Source: GCA-2731375 sp047518225
Lineage (GTDB): Bacteria; Pseudomonadota; Alphaproteobacteria; GCA-2731375
Length of the DNA stretch: 24,291 nt
Direction of reading: 5' to 3'
Assembly: GCA_047518225.1 (NCBI GenBank)
Contig: JAKZRK010000235.1
Coordinates: forward strand, 1 to 24,291
Made by a program: the position numbers and the translations under genes. Below are positions 7,227 through 15,403 of the stretch, in pieces. Position 1 is the first letter of the stretch. Every line of letters starts with the position of its first letter. The notes below the pieces were generated by a model. It had not been told where the DNA came from. It ran no database searches and saw nothing but the letters and a program-made list of their open reading frames with translations.

Positions 7227-8813
7227 TCAATAACCCAGGGCGCAACCGTCCTTGCGCGGGTCGGAGCCGCCGATCAGGGTGCCGTTTTCCCAATCGATGG
7301 CGATGATCTGACCGCCGCCCCAGGGCATTTCCGGCCGGCCCACGTCATGGCCAAGGGCCGCCAGGCCGGCCATCACGTCCTCGCCCAGGCCGCGCTCCAC
7401 ATCCAGGCGTCCGGAAATGTGGAACACCCGTGGGCTGTCCAAAGCTTCCTGGGGGTCCATGCCAAAATCGATCATGTTGGTGAGCACGTGGGCGTGGCCA
7501 ACGGGTTGAAAGCCGCCGCCCATGACGCCGTAGGAATAGGCAACCTTGCCGTCTTTCATGCACATGCCGGGAATGATCGTGTGCAGGGGCCGTTTGCGCG
7601 GGGCGACGTTGTTGGGATGGCCCGGTTCGACCCGGAACCCGACGCCGCGGTTTTGCAACACCACGCCCGAACGGGGCGCCGTCAGGCCGGATCCGAACGG
7701 CATATACAGCGAATTGATGAAGGAAACCGCGTTGCGGTCCTTGTCTACCACGCTCAAATAAATGGTGTCGCGGTAGGCCGGGCCCGTCGCCTCGGGCGCG
7801 CAGACGGCGCTGTCGGGACTGATCTGGGCCCGCATCTCGTCCGCGAATGCCGCCGACAGCATATGCTCGATGGGAACATCGGCCTGGCGCTGGTCGGCCA
7901 CATAACGGTCCCGGGCGGCATAGGCCATGCGCGATGCCTCGGTTTCCAGATGCAGGCGTTCAACGCCGTTCGGGTCCAGGCTGGCCAAATCATAGTCAGC
8001 CAAAATATTCAGCATCATCAGGGCGGTGATGCCCTGGCCGTTGGGCGGGATTTGCAACATGGTATGGCCACGGTAGCCGGTGGAAATGGGGGTGACGTAT
8101 TCGCCGCGCATCTCCGCCAGATCGTCGAGGGCATGACAACCGCCCAGGCCGCTTAAGTGTTCCACGATGTCCTCGGCGACCCAGCCTTCATAGAAGCCAC
8201 TCCGGCCCGTCTTGGCGATGGTCCGCAGGGTTGCCGCCAGCTCCGGCAGGCGCCAGGTTTCGCCCGCTTTTGGCGCTTGCCCGTTGGCCAGGTATTTTGC
8301 CGCCGTCGATGCATCCACCGACAGTTTCGCCACGTTGCGGGCCCAATCCGTGGCGACACGCGGCGTCACCGCCCAACCATCCTCGGCATAGCCGATGGCG
8401 GGCCGCAAGGCCTGATCCAAATCGATGCTGCCGTGATCGCGCAACAATGTCTCCCAGGCATCGATGGCGCCGGGTATGGTTACGGAATGGGGCGATTGAA
8501 TATCTATGTTCGAGATGCCCTGTTGCAACAAATGTTCCGCCGTCAGCGCCTTGGGCGCCCAGCCCGAGCCGTTGAAGCCAATCACCTCCGGGCCGCCGCC
8601 AGGGGCCAGCAGGGCAAAGCAGTCACCGCCGATGCCGGTCGACATGGGTTCCACCACGCATTGCACGGCACAGGCCGTGACGGCGGCATCGACCGCGTTG
8701 CCGCCCCGGCGCAAGACATCCAGCGCGGCCAGAGTGCCGAGGGGGTGGGAGGTCGCCGCCATGCCGTTGGTGGAATGGGCGGTGGACCGGCCGGGAAGTT
8801 GCAAATCACGCAT
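7227..8813 (-). CDS. Gamma-glutamyltransferase family hydrolase, YwrD-like, no signal peptide
   Basis: A 528-residue Ntn-hydrolase proenzyme of the gamma-glutamyltransferase superfamily. The N-terminal block (HPLGTLAALDVLRRGGNAVD, then EPMSTGIGGDCF) is diagnostic. The self-cleavage and nucleophile Thr is expected in RDTIYLSVVD (Thr350 from this start); classical GGTs have Thr-Thr-His there. The following SFINSLYMPFGSGL, LQNRG and KRPLHTIIPG blocks and the late VMGGGFQP fit the YwrD / oxamate-amidohydrolase-like branch better than glutathione-degrading GGT. There is no signal peptide, so it probably acts in the cytoplasm, unlike periplasmic GGT. ATG 8813 is preferred, with AAGAGG 8 bases upstream; a GTG lies one codon earlier. 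It sits between adenosine kinase and the flippase. The substrate is not known. Confidence 0.85.
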   Translation of the reverse strand: MRDLQLPGRSTAHSTNGMAATSHPLGTLAALDVLRRGGNAVDAAVTACAVQCVVEPMSTGIGGDCFALLAPGGGPEVIGFNGSGWAPKALTAEHLLQQGISNIDIQSPHSVTIPGAIDAWETLLRDHGSIDLDQALRPAIGYAEDGWAVTPRVATDWARNVAKLSVDASTAAKYLANGQAPKAGETWRLPELAATLRTIAKTGRSGFYEGWVAEDIVEHLSGLGGCHALDDLAEMRGEYVTPISTGYRGHTMLQIPPNGQGITALMMLNILADYDLASLDPNGVERLHLETEASRMAYAARDRYVADQRQADVPIEHMLSAAFADEMRAQISPDSAVCAPEATGPAYRDTIYLSVVDKDRNAVSFINSLYMPFGSGLTAPRSGVVLQNRGVGFRVEPGHPNNVAPRKRPLHTIIPGMCMKDGKVAYSYGVMGGGFQPVGHAHVLTNMIDFGMDPQEALDSPRVFHISGRLDVERGLGEDVMAGLAALGHDVGRPEMPWGGGQIIAIDWENGTLIGGSDPRKDGCALGY

Positions 8814-8837
8814 CACTAAAACCTCTTATCGCCTAGA

Positions 8838-8887
8838 CTTTTGACTGGGACTTTCGACTGGGACTTCTGACCGGGGCTTCGGGCCGG
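8838..8887. repeat. Degenerate 13-bp tandem repeat, about four units
   Basis: Four head-to-tail units run 8838-8850 (CTTTTGACTGGGA), 8851-8863 (CTTTCGACTGGGA), 8864-8876 (CTTCTGACCGGGG) and a partial one at 8877-8887 (CTTCGGGCCGG). They fill almost the whole gap between the adenosine kinase stop and the ggt-like start. Divergence rises toward the kinase end. The kinase stop TGA (8891-8889) abuts the array. Confidence 0.7.
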
Positions 8888-8888
8888 A

Positions 8889-9881
8889 TCAGCCAAGTTT
8901 TTCCTGGATCAGCGCTTTCAGATCCGCTTCCGTCCGGGCGCCCATGTGGGAAATTACCTCGGCCGCGCCGATCCCCGCCATGCGTCCGCAGTCGCGCAGG
9001 CTGCGTCCCCCGGATAATCCGGTCAGGAAACCGGCGGCATAGATATCGCCGGCCCCGGTGGTGTCAACCACCTGTTCAACCGGTTCGGCATCAATGACAT
9101 GCACTTCGTCATCGGTAACGATTACCGCGCCTTTTTCCGAACGGGTCAGGGCGGCAATCTCGCATTGGCCACGCACCGATTGCAGGGCGGCATCAAAGTT
9201 ATCACACTGATACAGCGAAATGATCTCCTGCTCGTTGGCGAACAGAATATTCACGTGATGGTGTACCAGATCCAAAAATTCTTCCCGGTGGCGGTCGACG
9301 CAAAATCCATCGGACAGGCTCAGGGCGACTTTACGGTCCGCCGCCCTGGCAGCGCCCATGGCCTTGATGAAGGCCTCCTTGGCGCCGGGGGGGTCCCACA
9401 AATAGCCCTCCAGATAAGTAATGGCCGAGGCCGCGATCAGATCTTCGTCAACGTCTTCGGGTCCCAGCTCGACGCAGGCGCCCAGGTAGGTATTCATGGT
9501 CCGTTTGGCGTCCGGCGTGACGACGATCAGGCAGCGCGCCGTCGGGGCGCCTACCGTCGCGGGCGCCGAATGGAAATCGACCCCGACGGCGCGGATATCA
9601 TGGGCAAAGCTGTTACCCAGCTGATCGTCGCGCACCTTGCCGACGAAACAGGCACGGCCACCCAGGGCTGCCACTCCGGCCACCGTGTTCGCGGCCGAAC
9701 CGCCAGAGCTTTCCGTGCCTGCGCCCATGACCGTATAAAGCTGTTCGGCGCGGTCCGCATCGATCAATGTCATGGCCCCCTTGACCAATCCGTGTTCGAC
9801 CAGAAAGGCGTCCTCGGCAGGCACCAGGACATCGACAATCGCGTTGCCGATGCCAAGCACGTCGTATTGAATTTCCGCCAT
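8889..9881 (-). CDS. Adenosine kinase-like PfkB-family sugar kinase
   Basis: A 330-residue ribokinase/PfkB-family kinase closest to alphaproteobacterial adenosine kinases, which phosphorylate adenosine to AMP with ATP. Features are the VLGIGNAIVD start (8-17), the ESSGGSAANT sugar-binding glycine motif (57-66), MNTYLGACVELGPEDVD (129-145) and the anion-hole motif DTTGAGD (273-279), in which Asp279 is the catalytic base. The frame opens 21 codons further upstream, but MAEIQYD at 9881 gives the family's normal length and start. The upstream GCGAGAAACTGAA is only a weak ribosome site. It is the first gene of the minus-strand run and diverges from the amidase. Another nucleoside or sugar as substrate is possible. 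Confidence 0.85.
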   Translation of the reverse strand: MAEIQYDVLGIGNAIVDVLVPAEDAFLVEHGLVKGAMTLIDADRAEQLYTVMGAGTESSGGSAANTVAGVAALGGRACFVGKVRDDQLGNSFAHDIRAVGVDFHSAPATVGAPTARCLIVVTPDAKRTMNTYLGACVELGPEDVDEDLIAASAITYLEGYLWDPPGAKEAFIKAMGAARAADRKVALSLSDGFCVDRHREEFLDLVHHHVNILFANEQEIISLYQCDNFDAALQSVRGQCEIAALTRSEKGAVIVTDDEVHVIDAEPVEQVVDTTGAGDIYAAGFLTGLSGGRSLRDCGRMAGIGAAEVISHMGARTEADLKALIQEKLG

Positions 9882-9985
9882 TTCAGTTTCTCGCCATTGC
9901 GATGATAAGCTGAGGCAGTATAGAAGGCACTTCGCAAGGCGCAAGCAGTGCGGCTACGAATGAACGAGATTATGGGAGAGAGCCT

Positions 9986-11413
9986 ATGACCGAGTTGTGG
10001 CGTAAAACCGCGCGTGAAATGGTGGATTTGCTGGCCAGGGGCGAGGTGCGGCCAAAAGAGGCGGTGGATGCCGCGGCCCAGCGCATCGAGGCAACCAATG
10101 GCGCGGTCAATGCTATGGTCACCCTGTGCCTGGAGCGGGCGAAAGATGCCGCCGCCGAAATGGAGAGCCAGGGACATCCCGAACATCCCGGGCCGGGTTA
10201 TCTTTACGGTCTGCCCATATCGGTCAAGGATTTGAATGATGTGGCCGGCGTGCGTTGTACGTTTGGCTCGCCGATTTACGCCGACCGCATTGCCACCGAA
10301 TCCGATTTGCTGGTGCAGACCCTGGAAGCCAACGGCGCCATCGTCATCGGCAAATCGAATACCCCCGAATTCGGCGCCGGCGCCAATACCTTCAACGAGG
10401 TTTTCGGCTCCACCCGCAATCCATGGGATACCCGGATGAACTGCGGCGGCTCGTCAGGCGGGGCGGCGGTCAATCTGGCGACCGGGCAGACATGGCTGGC
10501 CACGGGCAGTGACCTGGGCGGATCGTTGCGTATCCCCGGCGCCTTTTGCTCCATCGTCGGCTTTCGCCCCAGTCCCGGTCGATGTCCCCGGGGCACTTCG
10601 GCCTCCATGATGTTGTTCGACGATATGGGCGTGGTTGGGCCCATGGCGCGCGATGTGGGTGATGTGGCCCTGATGCTGGATGCCATGGTGGGGCAATACG
10701 CCCGTGACCCAATCTCGTTGCCCCTGCCCACCGAAGCCTTTCAACTGGCCGCTACGGCCGCGAAGCCACCCCGGCGGGTCGGTTGGAGCGCCACCCTTGG
10801 CATCGCGCCCGTGGTACCGGAAGTGGCCGAAATATGCGCCGCCGCGGCGCAATCGTTTACGGGCCTTGGCGCGGTGGTCGAGGAAGCCTGCCCTGAGTTT
10901 ACCGGTGCCAGCGAGATGTTTCACGCCTTGCGCGGGGCCAGCTTCGTCGCCGCGCATCGGGCCCACATGGCGGAGCACCGCGACTTGTTGAAGCCGGAAG
11001 TCATCTGGAACTATGAACATGGCATGTCGCTCTCGACACTGGATCAGGCCGAGGCAAAGCGGACGCGCGGACGTATCCATGCCAGTATGTGCAGCTTCTT
11101 TGAAAGCTACGATTTGTTGGTGACCCCAACCGTTATGACCCCGCCCTTCCCGGCGGAAATTCGGTATCTGGAAGAAGTCGAAGGGGTGAAGTTCGACAAT
11201 TACGTGGAATGGCTGATGCACACATTTGTCATCACGCCCACGGCTTGCCCGGCCGTTTCCCTGCCTTGCGGCTTTACCAGGGATGGCCTGCCGGTGGGCT
11301 TGCAATTGATCGCGCCGCCCAGGGGCGAAGCGGCGTTGTTGTCCGCCGCCGCGGCGTTCGAAGCGAATTGCCGCCTGGAATGGCAAACGCCGATCGATCC
11401 GCGGGTAATATAA
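9986..11413 (+). CDS. Amidase, amidase-signature family
   Basis: A 475-residue amidase-signature enzyme that hydrolyses a carboxamide through a Ser-cisSer-Lys triad. The triad is complete: Lys81 in SVKDL, Ser156 in CGGSSGGAA and nucleophile Ser180 in GSDLGGSLRIPG, with the family's usual spacing of 75 and 24 residues. The block LEANGAIVIGKSNTPEFG (113-130) is also typical. The ATG at 9986 follows GGGAGAGA at good spacing. It is not GatA in context: there is no gatB or gatC nearby, and the Thr of the usual GTD motif is Ser here. The substrate cannot be told. It starts about 105 bp from the divergent kinase. Confidence 0.88.
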   Translation: MTELWRKTAREMVDLLARGEVRPKEAVDAAAQRIEATNGAVNAMVTLCLERAKDAAAEMESQGHPEHPGPGYLYGLPISVKDLNDVAGVRCTFGSPIYADRIATESDLLVQTLEANGAIVIGKSNTPEFGAGANTFNEVFGSTRNPWDTRMNCGGSSGGAAVNLATGQTWLATGSDLGGSLRIPGAFCSIVGFRPSPGRCPRGTSASMMLFDDMGVVGPMARDVGDVALMLDAMVGQYARDPISLPLPTEAFQLAATAAKPPRRVGWSATLGIAPVVPEVAEICAAAAQSFTGLGAVVEEACPEFTGASEMFHALRGASFVAAHRAHMAEHRDLLKPEVIWNYEHGMSLSTLDQAEAKRTRGRIHASMCSFFESYDLLVTPTVMTPPFPAEIRYLEEVEGVKFDNYVEWLMHTFVITPTACPAVSLPCGFTRDGLPVGLQLIAPPRGEAALLSAAAAFEANCRLEWQTPIDPRVI

Positions 11414-11427
11414 TGGCAGTTTTCATG

Positions 11428-11443
11428 GCGAAACATGTTTCGC
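11428..11443. promoter_or_regulatory. Perfect 16-bp palindrome GCGAAACATGTTTCGC
   Basis: A perfect 16-base palindrome lies 15 bp after the amidase stop and 68 bp before the EI24-like gene. Its length, perfect symmetry and leader position suit an operator for a dimeric regulator acting on the downstream gene. It has no loop, so it is unlikely to be a terminator. The protein that would bind is unknown. Confidence 0.4.
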
Positions 11444-11510
11444 ACTTCAATTTGCGGCGGGACCGCCTACATCATTGGGCAATGAGAATGTCGAAGACAG
11501 AGGTCAAATC

Positions 11511-12215
11511 ATGCTGCTGCGTGCCGTCTCGCTAACTCTGGGGCAGATCGCCGATCCGGCCTTTCGCGCTGTGCTCATCAAGAGTATTTTGTTTACTCTG
11601 GTTCTATTTTCCGGTTTGACAATGTTGTTTTATTGGGCTGTTCCAGAGGTGAAGGTTTTTGAATCGGATTGGCTGCAATGGCTGAACAGCGTCCTTGAAG
11701 TCGGCGGTGGCCTGGCGTTTTTCGCGCTTCTGGTGCTGACATTTTCCGCCACGGCCACCTTGATCGGCGGCATTTTTCTGGATGATATCGCCGAGGCGGT
11801 GGAAAAGCGCCATTACGCGGGCGATCCGCCAGGCCGTTCGGCGGATTTGTCCAAGACTTTTGCCGTCTCCATGCGGTTTATTGGCATAACCATGTTGCTG
11901 AATATCCTGGCGCTGCCGATTTATTTGATTGCCTTGTTGTTTCCTGTGCTTTTTGCCGGTATTTTCTATGCCTTAAACGGCTATCTTCTGAGCCGAGAGT
12001 ACTTTGAGCTTGTAAGCTTAAGACACCAGGATGCAAAAGCAGCTCGGCAGTTACGCAAGGCGAACCAGATCAAGGTTTTCTTGGCTGGTGTCATGATCGC
12101 TTTTTTTATTGCGGTACCGATCGTTAACCTTGTTGTGCCTATACTGGCGACCGCCTTCATGCTGCATATCTTCAAGTCGTTGCAGACCGCGCAGACGGCC
12201 GAAAATGTATCCTGA
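11511..12215 (+). CDS. EI24 / CysZ-like membrane protein
   Basis: A 234-residue membrane protein of the EI24 domain group (related to CysZ sulfate permease and formerly DUF540). Hydrophobic segments lie at about 23-45, 60-85, 128-165 (long, likely two helices or a re-entrant hairpin) and 190-225. The family-like block FAGIFYALNGYLLSREYFELVSLRH (about 148-172) precedes a basic amphipathic stretch. The frame can open with TTG at 11475, but ATG 11511 is preferred because AGAGG lies 7 bases before it. The bactofilin gene starts 58 bp downstream on the same strand. Sulfate transport is a family possibility, not shown; no cys genes are adjacent. Confidence 0.72.
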   Translation: MLLRAVSLTLGQIADPAFRAVLIKSILFTLVLFSGLTMLFYWAVPEVKVFESDWLQWLNSVLEVGGGLAFFALLVLTFSATATLIGGIFLDDIAEAVEKRHYAGDPPGRSADLSKTFAVSMRFIGITMLLNILALPIYLIALLFPVLFAGIFYALNGYLLSREYFELVSLRHQDAKAARQLRKANQIKVFLAGVMIAFFIAVPIVNLVVPILATAFMLHIFKSLQTAQTAENVS

Positions 12216-12273
12216 CCGGGCGGTATTGTAGAGCATCCCCGGAAATTGAAACGTTAGGAACAGGAAGTAGATC

Positions 12274-12792
12274 ATGGCCAACGAAGACGGAAACCCGCAA
12301 GCTGCGTCGGCCTTTCGGTCCGAGATTACCCGCCGTCTGCCTGACCTGCCTGGCAGTCCCCTTCGCAGCGCGCAAGCCCTCGACGCCGGCGAAAGCGGCA
12401 AGAAATTGGTCGTTGGCCAGGATATCGTGCTGAATGGTCAGATTACCGCCTGCGATCAATTGGTGGTGCAGGGCCGGGTTGAAGCCGCTTTGGAGAACTC
12501 GAAATCAATCGAAATTTCCGAAACCGGCTATTTCAAGGGTTCGGCGGTGATTGAAGAAGCCACGATCAGCGGTCAATTCGAAGGTACTCTGACCGTCCGC
12601 GGCGAGTTGACCGTCAAGTCCAAGGGCCGGATCGAGGGGGACGTCCGCTACGGCAAGCTGTCTGTTGAGTCTGGTGGACAGATCATCGGCACGATCGAGG
12701 CGCTACCCGCGGGTGGTACGGGCGCCGCGAGCACGGCCCCTGCCCCTACCTCTGCCTTTGCCCCTGCCCAAACGGGCGGAGAGGATAATTGA
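12274..12792 (+). CDS. Bactofilin
   Basis: A 172-residue polymer-forming cytoskeletal protein (bactofilin, DUF583). The core at about 43-140 is a right-handed beta-helix made of short Gly/Val/Ile repeats, visible as LVVGQDIVLNGQI, LVVQGRVEA, FKGSAVIEEATISGQFEGTLTV and LTVKSKGRIEGDVRYGKLSV. The termini are low-complexity and disordered (the C-terminal tail is Ala/Pro/Thr-rich), as usual for the family. Bactofilins form nucleotide-independent filaments at the inner membrane and often organise cell-wall enzymes or stalks. The ATG follows AGGAAG. The lipoprotein gene overlaps its stop codon by 4 bp, suggesting translational coupling and a shared envelope role. Confidence 0.92.
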   Translation: MANEDGNPQAASAFRSEITRRLPDLPGSPLRSAQALDAGESGKKLVVGQDIVLNGQITACDQLVVQGRVEAALENSKSIEISETGYFKGSAVIEEATISGQFEGTLTVRGELTVKSKGRIEGDVRYGKLSVESGGQIIGTIEALPAGGTGAASTAPAPTSAFAPAQTGGEDN

Positions 12793-13373
12793 CGATCCGG
12801 CGATTGACGGCCAAAGGCGCCCGCACGCTCCTTTGCAGCCTGTTGGCCGCTTTATGGCTGAGCGCTTGTGTTAACGGCCAGGCCGGAGATCAGGGCCTTG
12901 AGCAAGCGGCATGGCGGGCAAATCCGGTCGAAATGGTTAAACTGCCCGTTGCCGGCGCACCGGCCGCCGGGTCACCCGGGGATACCACGATTTCCCATGG
13001 GGCGAAGCAGACCCGGCGCGTGTCATTGCCCGAACCGCCCCCCAATCCGCCACCGCGCCCAGTCCCGGATTTGCAAACATTGGTTGGCATGAACCGTGAT
13101 GGATTGAGCGGGCTGTTGGGCAAACCCACCCTATGGCGCAGGGAACCGCCGGCGGAAGTCTGGCAATACAGCGCGGCAAAATGTGTCCTGCATGTCTTTC
13201 TCTATAGCGATGCCGCCGCGGGCGGCTATCTGGTTTCCCACGTGGACGTCATTCGCCGCCAGCGACGCGCCATCCCCGCCGAAGGGTCCTCGGGCGGCTC
13301 CCTTCAACAGGATTGTTTCGGCCGCGTGCTGCACCGTGCCACGGCGCAAAATCAGGCTAGTACGGGATACTAA
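12789..13373 (+). CDS. Putative lipoprotein, SmpA/BamE-like fold possible
   Basis: A 194-residue putative lipoprotein. The start is a TTG at 12789 overlapping the bactofilin stop (TTGA) and preceded by GGAGAGG. The N-terminus is basic (TIRRLTAKGAR), then hydrophobic, with a lipobox LSAC (Cys27), which predicts lipid modification and export. A Pro-rich linker (about 75-95) precedes a compact domain with LVGMNRDGLSGLLGKPTLWRREPPAEVWQYSAAKCVLHVFLY. The Leu-Gly-x-Pro turn followed by Trp-Gln-Tyr and a beta strand recalls SmpA/OmlA-type domains. No specific function is known. Overlap with bactofilin suggests the two act together at the envelope. Confidence 0.75.
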   Translation: MTIRRLTAKGARTLLCSLLAALWLSACVNGQAGDQGLEQAAWRANPVEMVKLPVAGAPAAGSPGDTTISHGAKQTRRVSLPEPPPNPPPRPVPDLQTLVGMNRDGLSGLLGKPTLWRREPPAEVWQYSAAKCVLHVFLYSDAAAGGYLVSHVDVIRRQRRAIPAEGSSGGSLQQDCFGRVLHRATAQNQASTGY

Positions 13374-13407
13374 GGCGTTTCCGGGCTATGTTTGGTCGTC
13401 GGGCGCG

Positions 13408-13626
13408 TCAATCGTCCAGGCTGCGGGCTTCGTCAACCAGCATGATGGGAATGCCTTCGCGTATGGGGTAGGCCAGACGCGCCTGCTCGCTGATCAACTC
13501 CTGCGCCTCGCGGTCATAGCGCAAAGGTCCCTTGGTCAAGGGGCAGACCAGGATTTCCAATAATTTGGGATCGACGCTGTCGGCCGCTGTCCCCTCGCCG
13601 CCACTGTCGGGGCCTTCATCGCTCAT
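13408..13626 (-). CDS. Trm112-like / UPF0434 (YcaR) family protein
   Basis: A 72-residue small protein with the core DPKLLEILVCPLTKGPLRYD, then ELISEQARLAYPIREGIPIMLVDEARSL, which is the YcaR/UPF0434 Trm112-like pattern. Many relatives have zinc-binding cysteines; only one Cys is present here and the second is Thr, as I recall for many alphaproteobacterial members, so it probably does not hold zinc in the usual way. Two ATGs are possible (13638 and 13626). The shorter gives a more usual length and has GGTGG upstream, but this is not decisive. It is the last gene of the run from the thioredoxin-TPR gene, 36 bp after the LON-domain gene. Its role is unknown, perhaps as a small partner protein. 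Confidence 0.85.
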   Translation of the reverse strand: MSDEGPDSGGEGTAADSVDPKLLEILVCPLTKGPLRYDREAQELISEQARLAYPIREGIPIMLVDEARSLDD

Positions 13627-13662
13627 GGTGCCACCCATCTTCCATGATCTGTTCTCCCATGA

Positions 13663-14361
13663 TCAATGTATTTGGTGATCGTCGTCATCCTGGTTGTCGG
13701 CGCCGGCGCCGCTGGCTTGTTGCAATAAGGCCATTTCGACCAGCGCGGTCATGATTCGGCTGCGTTCGTACAGGTCACGGGCCTCCAGCAATGCTTGTTT
13801 CTCGGCCGGGCCAAAGGGGCAAATCATCGCCAGGGAGGTAATCAGCGGCCCGGTTTCCGCATTGGCGATGGACTCCCATTCCGCTGGTATCTGGGCCAGT
13901 TCCAAATAGGCGCGCAGGGCGGTGAGCAGACGGTCCCGGTCGACGCCGGGGCCTTCATCCTCCGCCCAGCGGTCGGCGGCAAAGCGGTCCCAATCCGCGA
14001 CAACCTGGCGATAGCGGGTGGTTGCCGTCAGTTCCTCGATGATGGAAAAGCGTGACAGGCCGGTCAGGGTAATGTGAAATCGGTTATCCGGAGTCTCCTC
14101 GAAAGAGGTGATGCGCCCGGCGCCGCCGATATCATAAACGGGGGGAGGTGCCCCGCCTTCGGCCTTGTGCAGGGGCTGGATCATACCGATGATCCGATCA
14201 CCTGCCATGGCGTCCCGGACCATATCCAGATAACGCGGCTCGAATATATTCAGGGGCAGTTTGGCATCGGGCAGCAGCAGCACGCCGCTCAAGGGAAAAA
14301 TTGGTATGCGCACCGGCAGCGCATCGGCTGCCTCGCGATCATCTCCACTGTCCTCGGTCAC
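13663..14361 (-). CDS. LON substrate-binding domain protein
   Basis: A 232-residue protein consisting of the LON N-terminal (substrate-binding) domain without ATPase or protease parts. The opening VRIPIFPLSGVLLLPDAKLPLNIFEPRY is diagnostic, followed by GMIQP, GGAGRITSFEE and LTGLSRFSI. The C-terminal half (about 140-215) is helical, with the common block MICPFGPAEKQALLE, and ends in an acidic tail. It starts at GTG 14361, 21 bp after the thioredoxin-TPR gene, and is followed by the Trm112-like gene. This order recurs in alphaproteobacteria as I recall, and suggests a shared role in protein quality control. The exact function is not established. Confidence 0.9.
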   Translation of the reverse strand: MTEDSGDDREAADALPVRIPIFPLSGVLLLPDAKLPLNIFEPRYLDMVRDAMAGDRIIGMIQPLHKAEGGAPPPVYDIGGAGRITSFEETPDNRFHITLTGLSRFSIIEELTATTRYRQVVADWDRFAADRWAEDEGPGVDRDRLLTALRAYLELAQIPAEWESIANAETGPLITSLAMICPFGPAEKQALLEARDLYERSRIMTALVEMALLQQASGAGADNQDDDDHQIH

Positions 14362-14382
14362 TGCTCTGCCCGCCCAGCCGGA

Positions 14383-15285
14383 TCAGGAAAACAGCATGGA
14401 ACTCAGCCGCCGCCGGGCCGAGACCGTCAACTCGTCCGCATGGCCAAAGGCCTCGAACAGGGTCAGCAGTTGTTTGCGCGCGGCTTGGTCATTCCAATTG
14501 CGGTCGCGGCGGACGGATTCAAGCAACTCTTCCACCGCCTCCTTGCGCTGATCCGCCGCCAATAGCGCCTTGGATAATTCCATGCGCGCTTCATGATCGT
14601 TGCCGTCCGCCTGCAACCGGGCGCGGAAGGCCGACACATCGCCCACATCAAGCGATTGCTCCGCCAGATCCAGGGCCGCCCGGACCGATTGGATGGCCGG
14701 GTGGGTGGCCAGTTTGCCCTCCAGGCCGTCCAGCATCTGCCGTGCTTCCTCCCGCTCGCCGCTTTCAATCAAACATTGGCACAGGCCGGCGACGGCCCGG
14801 GCATTTTCCGCATCGGCATGCAAAATCTGGCCGAAAATATCCGCCGCCGTTTCGATTTCGCCCGCCGCCAGGGCCGTTTCGCCTTGTTCCACCGCCCTTT
14901 CGACAGGCGAGGGGCCGGCATCGCCGGTCAGGCGTTCGATAAATGCCTTGATCTGACTGTCCGGCTGCGCGCCGACAAAGCCGTCGACCGGTTGGCCATC
15001 CTTGAAGGCAAAAACCGCCGGAATCGACTGCACGCGCAGTTGCTGCGCCAGTTGCTGGTTCTCGTCGACGTTGATTTTGACCAGTTTGACCTGGCCACCC
15101 GAGGCCTTGACCGCCTTTTCGATGGTTGGACCCAGGGTCTTGCACGGGCCGCACCATGGCGCCCAGAAATCAACAATGACCGGGACCGCGCGGCTCGCCT
15201 CTATGACATCCTCGGCGAAGCTGGCGGTATCGCCGTCCTTCACCGCATCGGCAGGGGCGGATATCTCTCCAATAATCGGTTCCAT
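14383..15285 (-). CDS. ybbN: Thioredoxin-TPR co-chaperone, YbbN/CnoX-like
   Basis: A 300-residue protein with an N-terminal thioredoxin domain and a C-terminal tetratricopeptide region. The active site is WCGPC (44-48) inside FWAPWCGPCKTLGP, and the cis-Pro loop is QSIPAVFAF. Residues about 120-300 are helical repeats (VERAVEQGETALAAGEIETAADIF, then ARAVAGLCQCLIESGEREEARQML) as in YbbN/CnoX, which bind unfolded or chlorinated proteins and pass them to chaperones. E. coli YbbN has SXXC in place of CXXC; this one keeps both cysteines and may be redox-active. MEPIIGE at 15285 is preferred over the frame's opening because AGGA lies 8 bases before it. There is no signal peptide, so it is cytoplasmic. 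The LON-domain gene follows by 21 bp. Confidence 0.9.
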   Translation of the reverse strand: MEPIIGEISAPADAVKDGDTASFAEDVIEASRAVPVIVDFWAPWCGPCKTLGPTIEKAVKASGGQVKLVKINVDENQQLAQQLRVQSIPAVFAFKDGQPVDGFVGAQPDSQIKAFIERLTGDAGPSPVERAVEQGETALAAGEIETAADIFGQILHADAENARAVAGLCQCLIESGEREEARQMLDGLEGKLATHPAIQSVRAALDLAEQSLDVGDVSAFRARLQADGNDHEARMELSKALLAADQRKEAVEELLESVRRDRNWNDQAARKQLLTLFEAFGHADELTVSARRRLSSMLFS

Positions 15286-15403
15286 GGGTCGTTCCTGTAT
15301 TTCAATCGCCAGTGTAAAAGATTGGCCCGCGCGCATGCGCATACAAAGGCAGGCAGCGCTTGGCGTCAAGCGCTTCGGCGCATAATGCGGCGATCGCCCG
15401 CTC

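Noticed and set aside
7170..8156. Long plus-strand frame opposite the GGT-family gene
   Set aside because: Antisense shadow of a gene with clear family motifs.
10454..11386. Long minus-strand frame opposite the amidase
   Set aside because: The amidase triad is complete on the plus strand; this frame has no recognisable motif.
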